From the NCBI RefSeq assembly GCF_905404315.1, contig NC_066268.1, positions 15,352,001 through 15,416,000 on the forward strand: a stretch of 64,000 bases of DNA, given 5' to 3'. The notes beneath the pieces were generated by a model. It did not search any database, was not told the DNA's origin, and saw only the letters and a program-made list of their open reading frames with translations. This document shows, piece after piece, positions 57,997 through 64,000 of the stretch. Numbering within the stretch: position 1 is the first letter of the stretch; each line of letters starts with the position of its first letter. This DNA is from Leptidea sinapis (taxonomy: Eukaryota > Arthropoda > Insecta > Lepidoptera > Pieridae). The position numbers and the translations under genes are program-made.

Positions 57997-59955
57997 AAAC
58001 TGTTTAAACTTGGAGTAACTTTGCACTGCATTTATTAATAAGACAGACAATCTCCAAGTGGCAGAGACCATCCCTTAGTAATAATAGTTTATTTAGCCCA
58101 CACCATTTTCTTTTCTACAAACTTTGATTACTTTAATAAAAACGTTTCGGTTAGTTTATCAATTATTGAAGCTATTGTGACTTTCAAAGTTAGCTCTTTT
58201 CTAATATATATCTAACAACATGTGCATTAATTCTCTTAGTATTTTTTTTTAATCGAAAAAGAGTGACCTCGCTTATGGTCTTATAAGTCTCAAATGATCG
58301 GTTAGATGCTCCGTCGGAATTTCTTATTATTTGTTTTTCATATGATGGTTTAAATATTAGAATCACATTACTTACATTATCACATGTTCATACTGTGCTC
58401 TTTAGTTTTTGATTTATGTAATAAAAAAGTTGTCAAGACGCGCCAAGTAGCATTTCCAGGACCCAAATATAATTTATTTTTTCATATAACTCGTTGGTGA
58501 AAAAGAAAATAAAAAAAAATACCTAACAACTCATGAGCATACAAAAGAACGAATTTATTTTTTCCATAACAGTAAGCACGCTACAGTCGACCTTAACTTG
58601 AATCATCGAAATCGATCAATCGAGCGTGCTATAAATCGCAACTTATCGATACTATCGCGTCTCGAGCCATCAGCAAATATAAATTTGTCACCGGTCACTC
58701 GGCAACTCGATGTGGAGTTTATAAATAAACAATTCAGCCCTACATGGCCTTTCTGCCGTAACATTCTTTCGATGATATGATTGACGTTTCGAAATTATTT
58801 TATACGCTGCACGCATTCTTCTTGCTGGAATTATGCGTTGTTTTAAGCTAATTAATTGTACTTTAATATAGGCTGACTGATTTAGGAATCTAAATCCAAT
58901 CTGCAAACGTTTTGTAGATTTTACAAATAATTTTTCTTAATTCTCATACTCCTTTTTCTTCTTTTTTTAGGGTCTTTTCACTTATGAAAGTTGATAATCA
59001 GCTTTGGAATTCATTCCTATCACCAGCGAGACGAAACAGTTGTTGTAGAACAGGAGGTAGCAGGAAGCAATTTTTCTCTACTCCTGGATGTTCCGTAGCC
59101 AGGATTTCTTCTTCTCCTTGCATCACGATCAGCTGAACCGTATATGTATTTGAGCTCTTGCACTTCTTGGTACTAAGCATTATTTTACGGATTGTATGAA
59201 TACTTTTCGAATGTCAGTAAATTACAGAAAAATATAAAACGGTGCATCAATATAACTGATTATGCGATTATATTAATTAAAACAAGGGCTCAAGTCCAAA
59301 AATAAATATTGTCAAAGTAATTAGGTACCTATAAATACAGTATAAGCTTTTATTTCAATAAGATATAATCACAAAACGCATCTCAAAATAAACCAGCTCG
59401 AATCAACCATATCGCGCCGTCAATTAGACTGTGCGCAGCCCTAATCGATATAGATAAAATAATCATTGTATTAATCACTCGATACAATCGAATTAATTTA
59501 TTCGATGCTCGCATCGATTTATCAGGTTTTAGAACTGGCGTTGTCAGAATGTATGTTAGATATTCGTGGTTGTTGGTTCAACTTTCTCAAACGACAATCA
59601 TAAAAATAGACAGCATGTTTTTGCACTTTAACTTTATTCAAACCGATATATTGTTGCTTAAAAAGGTACCTTAATATCCTATATAACTATAAAGGTAGGG
59701 TAAGAATTCCTAAGTGCGTCATAATATGGACTCCAATATATATCAAAGGACCGTCCAAATTGGTGACACTTTGGTCGCTTCGGATCTGGCGCTTGCATTG
59801 CACTCAAAAATTTTAAACATTCGGTGTATACCAGCAATTGAAAATGTCTCAACTAGAATTTTTATTTGTACTTCAATGGTGATAAAGACTAAGTGACGTT
59901 ACTAAAGAAAAACAAAGACGGTAATAACTTACAAAACAATGCAAGAATGTTCCAG
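57997..59955. other. No gene seen
   Basis: AT-rich with short frames only. No repeats recognised. Confidence 0.4.
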
Positions 59956-60035
59956 ACCAGTGGGAGCCTCTTTTGCACAGAATACCGGCTAGATTATAAC
60001 CACAACGGCGCCTTTTTCTGCCGTGAAGCAGTAAT
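59956..60035 (-). repeat. REP-A copy 13, distal part (interrupted)
   Basis: ACCAGTGGGAGCCTCTTTTG to CCGTGAAGCAGTAAT. The copy continues at 61285 after the inserted transposon. Confidence 0.85.
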
Positions 60036-60320
60036 TGGGTTTTTGAAAAAAATTTTTTTTTGTGATAAATGGAAAGATTGTATATTAGTTTTATAACAAA
60101 ACTATTTTTTTTTCGCAATAATTCAAAAGTTATTTCAAAATAAAAATAAAATTTTGAATCCAGTACCGAAGACACGCCGACAACTCCCGAACAAACCCGA
60201 GCGCGTGTGACGTCATAATGTTAGTTTTCACTCATTGCAGTTGATAGAAAAATAATAAATACAGTGTTTTGATCTATTTAATTTTGTTGTCATTATTAAA
60301 TATTTAAATTTATATTAAAA

Positions 60321-60509
60321 ATGTCGAACCTCAAAAGTTATCGTTCTTGTTTTGTACCATTATGTAAGAATACTAAAAAGGCAACTCCTGATAAAATGTT
60401 TTTAAATGTTCCCCAAGATGACAAACGTTGAAATAAATGGTTTCAAGCAGTGCACCGTGATAATCCCCAAACAAAATCGAATTTTTTTTGTTGTGAAGAT
60501 CATTTCGAT
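60321..60509 (+). pseudogene. THAP zinc-finger exon of a transposon protein
   Basis: ATG at 60321 opens a 63-codon exon ending in GAT|GTAAGT (60510). The THAP C2CH signature is visible: C10-x4-C15 (RSCFVPLCKN), a conserved Trp at 40, and C58-x2-H61-F62 (FCCEDHF). THAP domains bind DNA specifically and occur in several transposases. Codon 37 is TGA (60429-60431) where a Trp or similar would be expected, so this copy is dead. The rest of the protein, including any catalytic core and the AVPTIF-type box, has been deleted. Confidence 0.75.
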
Positions 60510-60629
60510 GTAAGTATTTCTTAATACCATTTTTATTAATTATTATTTATCTAAGTATATAAATCAAATAATTATTATATATTTAAGTAAAGTTCAGTAA
60601 ATAATATGAATAATAATAATAAAATGAAT

Positions 60630-60972
60630 AAGCTTTACTCCGAACTCGGTGTTCTGGACATACCCGTCCTTTCACAATACAAATATTATTTTTACGACTT
60701 AGTTGAACATAACCTATAGCTTTGTCGCCGTAACTCTCACGCGATGCTCTGCAATTTATGAAATAAATAATTATATTTAATGTAATGGAGAATAAATAAT
60801 TAAATATTTTCATTTATTATATTATTTTTTAACAAACTTACCTTGATGCCTTGGCACCTCGAACTTCAGCAGAAATAAACCGAACGTCATTTTTTAAAAA
60901 ATCGGTGATCATAAATATATCAACATCAGGAATATTATCAGACTTTGCCTTAATAAATCCTTTATCACACAT
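60630..60972 (-). pseudogene. 5' exons of a putative SWIM/YqaJ-type nuclease protein
   Basis: Exon A runs from ATG (60972) to 60842: MCDKGFIKAKSDNIPDVD, IFMITDFLKNDVRFISAEV, RGAKAS, then donor AG|GTAAGT. Exon B starts at 60748 after TTGCAG, completing an Arg codon: ASRESYGDKAIGYVQL, SRKNNICIVKGRVCPEHRV, RSKAYS. Homology then stops at AATAAT repeats near 60630. The block VRFISAEVRGAKAS..YGDKAIGYVQL..K...C.VK...CPEH.V is one I recognise from the N-terminus of insect proteins with a SWIM zinc finger and a YqaJ exonuclease domain. Neither domain is present here. Exon phases fit, which supports a real spliced ancestor. Confidence 0.6.
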
Positions 60973-61284
60973 AGCTAATCGAAACCAACTAACAACTCGT
61001 ATTTTAGCAATAAATTTTTAATATTATTGTCTAGACACGTGTAATAGCCGTAAACGCTGTACTGTTATTAAATAGCTATAACATTATGACGTCACAACTA
61101 TGGTGACCAATCATGGCGCGTTTATAGTCACGTGATTTTTATTTAAATTTCATCAATTTTTAATTGTTTATAATTAATTGAAAAAAATTTTTTTTGAAGT
61201 TTTTGCATTAAATATCAATATTATTAATAATAAAGTTTTAAAATACATAAAAAAAATCAATAATTTTTTTTTTTCAAAAACCCA

Positions 61285-61493
61285 ATTGTAAGGATTATTG
61301 TGTTTCGGTCGGAAGGGCGCCGTAGCTAGTGAAATTACTGGGCAAACGAGACTTAGCATCTTATGTCTCAAGCTGACGAGCGCAATTGTAGTTCCGCTCA
61401 GAGTTTTTGTGGTTTCTCAAGAATTCTGAGCGATTGCATTGTAATGGACAGGGCGTATCAATTACCATCAGCTGAATGTCGTGCTCGTCTCTT
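61285..61493 (-). repeat. REP-A copy 13, proximal part (interrupted)
   Basis: Resumes with TGTAAGGATTATTGTGTTTC and ends ATGTCGTGCTCGTCTC. Confidence 0.85.
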
Positions 61494-62722
61494 TTATTTG
61501 CATTTGTATAACATGCAAATATACAAGTCCAAATTATCCGATTGGTAACGCTATCTCTTTCTTTTACTATAATTTAAAAAGTATAGATGCAATTATTTTT
61601 TAACCTCCCGCTTCCCGCACCCTTTCCCCTCATCCTTAGACATGCCGCGCCAGTAGTCTAATGAGACTCACTGCGAATGTGTCTCCCAATTACGCAGATA
61701 TTAGTAACTAACTAATAAAAAATAAATAAAATCATTTGAAAATTTACTAAGCTTATTTACAACAAGCCCTGCATTCGAGTTTAGAGGTATTCGATAATAC
61801 ACAAATAGTTTCTGCACACCACAACTTGGCGCTAAAGGCATCGCTGTAATACAAATTCAGCCTGTACGAATAAACCTAATTAAAAAAAATATGTCAAATA
61901 TTACAGTCAAAGAATCTAAACTCTTAGCTCTCAATGTATATACATAAACGTTTGCCGGGTCATCTAGTTAATATGTATAAGTAGAAGCACTAAATAGCAC
62001 TATGAATAAGATACAAAGTACTTATAGAACATATATGTGTAAGTAATGTATTAACTCAACAAGCTTTGATAGAAAGCCTTAATTAAATACAAGAAGTTTA
62101 TTCAAGACACTATTAGATTACACAAAATATATTGCTCGTAGTATAAGGAAAAGAATTCCGCACATTCATCAATTGCAGATAGCCTATAAAAACCAGGAAT
62201 CGAATCGGCGAGCAGGTGGTCGAACGCCCACAGCACTTTAATTGCCTCTTAAAGCATTACGGCTCTTAAAATCGTTTTAATACCAACAGCCATTCAGTCT
62301 GCACAATGAAATAGCGCGGATAGAACATAAGCCTGCAAGAATTACAAGCGACAATTAACCTAACATAACCCAAGTCAGATGCAAATCCCCTATCGTTCTC
62401 TTTATGGTAAAAAGATTACATTGTCCAAGGGCAATAGCTTATCTTCGCATCTAGAATGGCCTAGGAGTTTAATTTATCGCAATAAAATAGATAAATGGAT
62501 GTCCGTTCCGCGTTCCTTGGTATCGCTTGGCGGTAACGCGAAAGACTAGCTTGACAGATACGGTATAAGATATGCGACGTCTTCGAACTCAATATAAGAT
62601 TTAGAGCGAGCTGTTTGACTTCCTATTGATATCATTGAAGAAATAAATAAGTCAGCTTATAACAAGTTAAACCAATGTGCTAACATTTTCCGTATGGTCG
62701 GCAGAATTTAAAATATCAACAT
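61494..62722. other. No gene seen; one repeat scrap
   Basis: 61940-61975 (ACGTTTGCCGGGTCATCTAG) is a scrap of a common arthropod repeat. No gene. Confidence 0.4.
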
Positions 62723-62996
62723 ACCAGTGGGAGGCTCCCTTGCACATAATGCCGTCTAGATTATGGGTACCAAAACGGCGCCTATTTCTGCCGTGAAACA
62801 ATAATATGTAAGCATTCGGTCTGTAAGGCGCCCTAGCTAGAGAAATTACTGGGCAAATCTGAAGTAACATCTTATGTCTCAAGGTGACGAGCTCAATAGT
62901 AGTGCCACTCAGAAATTTTGGGTGGTTGGTTGGATGGGCAGGGCGTATCAATTACTATCAGCTGTACGTCCTACTCGTCTCATTCCTTATTTTTAT
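62723..62996 (-). repeat. REP-A copy 14 with internal deletion
   Basis: ACCAGTGGGAGGCTCCCTTG to CTACTCGTCTCATTCC. The first hairpin has lost its second arm (GGTGGTTGGTTGGATGG replaces it). Confidence 0.85.
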
Positions 62997-63693
62997 AAAA
63001 AAAAATACTAATGCAGTCCATCAGTCTTTTTCAGTACCGCTAAGAAAGCATATTCTTATTCTTCTTCTTATGCAAAACATCGTAATATGTATAAACGGTC
63101 GTCAACGCAAAGTAGAAGATATTTTCTGTGGGCATTTACTTTATAGAAGTTGCTTAGATGTGATTGTTACAAATAAAAATACATTTATATTTTGTATCTT
63201 AATAAAAAATCTCGGCAATAAACGAAAAAGATATCAATTTGCATTGACAAAATTTGGCTTTAGTGCAGGCCTTAAATCTGCTTGGCCACGAATCTACTGA
63301 TTTACGCAATGTTACCATGGAAAATTCTGTCACTGCTTGTTCTAGAGATTTCTCGTTCTGGCCATTATATGTAATCTAAAGGAAATCTGTCCTGGACGAG
63401 AGTCAGTCTTCAGCTCGTATATTAACCAGAACGTTGACTTCCAGATAGGCTTGAGTTTGTGCCTTAGTTACAGAGTCTTACTGAAAGGTACAAGGTTCAT
63501 TTTTAAAATGCATATTGCTAAAAAATTTCATAACACGATCTTATACAGCCTCTTCATAAACTTTGGCTGAAGTCTTCACTCCTTTTTCAACCACGACGGA
63601 AGCAGGAAGATGACCGTGTTGCGTTTTTCCAACAACTTTCGAAGCTTCTTTGGAGCTATTAGCGTACACGTTGTCATTTTGCTTTAGGCTCCT
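62997..63693. other. No gene recognised
   Basis: The open frame 62884-63300 runs from REP-A into this region. LRKHILILLLMQNIVICING and SCLDVIVTNKN show no known motif. Confidence 0.3.
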
Positions 63694-63922
63694 TTATGAC
63701 AATAAGGGACTAGACGATGATCATGGTAATGATGTGATGATGGTAATTAATACGCCCTGCCGATTACAATGCAGTGCCAATCAGGATTTTTGAAAAACTA
63801 AAAAATTCTGAGCTGCACTACAATTGCGCTCGTCACCTTGACACATAAGATGTTAGGTGTCATTTGCTAAGTAATTTCACTAGCTCTCTTCAGACCGAAA
63901 CACGATAATGCTTACACATTAC
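63694..63922 (+). repeat. REP-A copy 15 (truncated by SINE2)
   Basis: TTTATGACAATAAGGGACTAG to ATGCTTACACATTACG, then joined to SINE2. Confidence 0.85.
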
Positions 63923-64000
63923 GACGACCTGTATAGCCGAGTGGTTAGCGATCCTACTAAGCTAGAGGTCCCGGGTTCGAATCCCGGTTGATGCAAGCAT
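63921..64000 (+). mobile_element. SINE2 copy, 5' part (runs off the window)
   Basis: ACGACGACCTGTATAGCCGAG, TAGCGATCCTACTAAGC, GGTTCGAATCCCGGTTG. Same head as 44288, and the ACGACGACC start seen also in the 10085-10333 copy. Confidence 0.85.

Larger units (their letters stand above)
60036..61284. mobile_element. 1,249-bp DNA transposon with THAP and SWIM/YqaJ-type gene ends (ISL2EU-like)
   Basis: Ends are TGGGTTTTTGAAAAAAA and its inverse (…CAAAAACCCA), flanked on each side by AT (60034-60035, 61285-61286). It splits REP-A copy 13 at a point where intact copies have GCAGTAATGTGTAAG, so the empty site is known. The left end holds a THAP-domain first exon on the + strand; the right end holds two spliced exons of another protein on the minus strand, converging on it. 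Both genes are cut off in the middle, so this is an internally deleted, non-autonomous copy. An AT target duplication with THAP and YqaJ-type proteins fits the ISL2EU group of PIF/Harbinger-related transposons as I recall it. The class needs a search. Confidence 0.65.
46866..64000 (+). other. Wnt10 intron 2, 5' part (continues beyond the window)
   Basis: Begins with GTGAGA. I searched for the next conserved Wnt block (an RESAF-like start and the CxCG region) and did not find it, so the intron is at least 17.1 kb if the gene is intact. Its contents are listed separately. Confidence 0.55.

Noticed and set aside
60034..61286. Kolobok or piggyBac type for the THAP element
   Set aside because: Those use TTAA targets; the flanks here are AT, and the REP-A empty site has no TTAA at that point.
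62884..63300. 138-codon frame as a host gene
   Set aside because: Starts inside REP-A and runs into sequence without motifs; no start context, splice sites or homology that I can see.
46866..64000. A third Wnt exon
   Set aside because: I looked for the next conserved Wnt block after the RRG junction on the + strand and saw none; this is a search by eye and can miss a short exon.

Overview
This window looks like a piece of a lepidopteran (moth or butterfly) nuclear genome. It is AT-rich and intron-dominated, with no bacterial gene density or operons. It is full of degraded mobile elements typical of Lepidoptera: tRNA-headed SINEs, LINE 3' ends with TTTGA-type or poly-A tails, Tc1/mariner remnants and Penelope-like fragments. 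The order is inferred from these repeats and from the host gene; I could not run a search.

One host gene is supported: the 5' part of a Wnt gene on the + strand, most likely Wnt10. Exon 1 (coding part 33999-34096) carries the start codon and a hydrophobic signal segment and ends in AG|GTAAGT. Exon 2 (46621-46865) carries the N-terminal cysteine-rich Wnt region with four conserved cysteines and the WNCS motif. The split codon fits exactly (2 nt + 1 nt), giving a 12,524-bp intron 1. From 46866 to the window end I read intron 2; no third exon was found. Upstream of exon 1 are a GC-richer block, a TATA-like box (33856-33863) and an 11-codon upstream ORF whose stop overlaps the main AUG.

1-33 kb (upstream flank) is a mosaic of repeats: LINE fragments (RNase H, RT C-termini, an ORF1p domain, an RTE tail), a dead Tc1-type transposase, SINEs and Penelope-like units. 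34-46.6 kb (intron 1) holds a broken LINE reverse transcriptase, more SINEs and repeats, a perfect TTA microsatellite of about 1.06 kb and a terminal-inverted-repeat element close to exon 2. 46.9-64 kb (intron 2) holds a mariner relic, LINE tails and a 1,249-bp DNA transposon. That transposon has a THAP exon at one end and convergent exons of a putative SWIM/YqaJ-type protein at the other, and it sits inside a copy of the commonest repeat.

The commonest repeat, here called REP-A (about 300 bp, at least 15 copies on both strands), is unclassified. A second family, here called PLE-HH, carries a motif matching the catalytic core of minimal type I hammerhead ribozymes, as described in Penelope-like elements. 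A separate unit at 11072-11106 has a similar but imperfect core. All repeat names here (REP-A, SINE2, SINE3, LINE-A to F, PLE-HH) are local labels, not database names.
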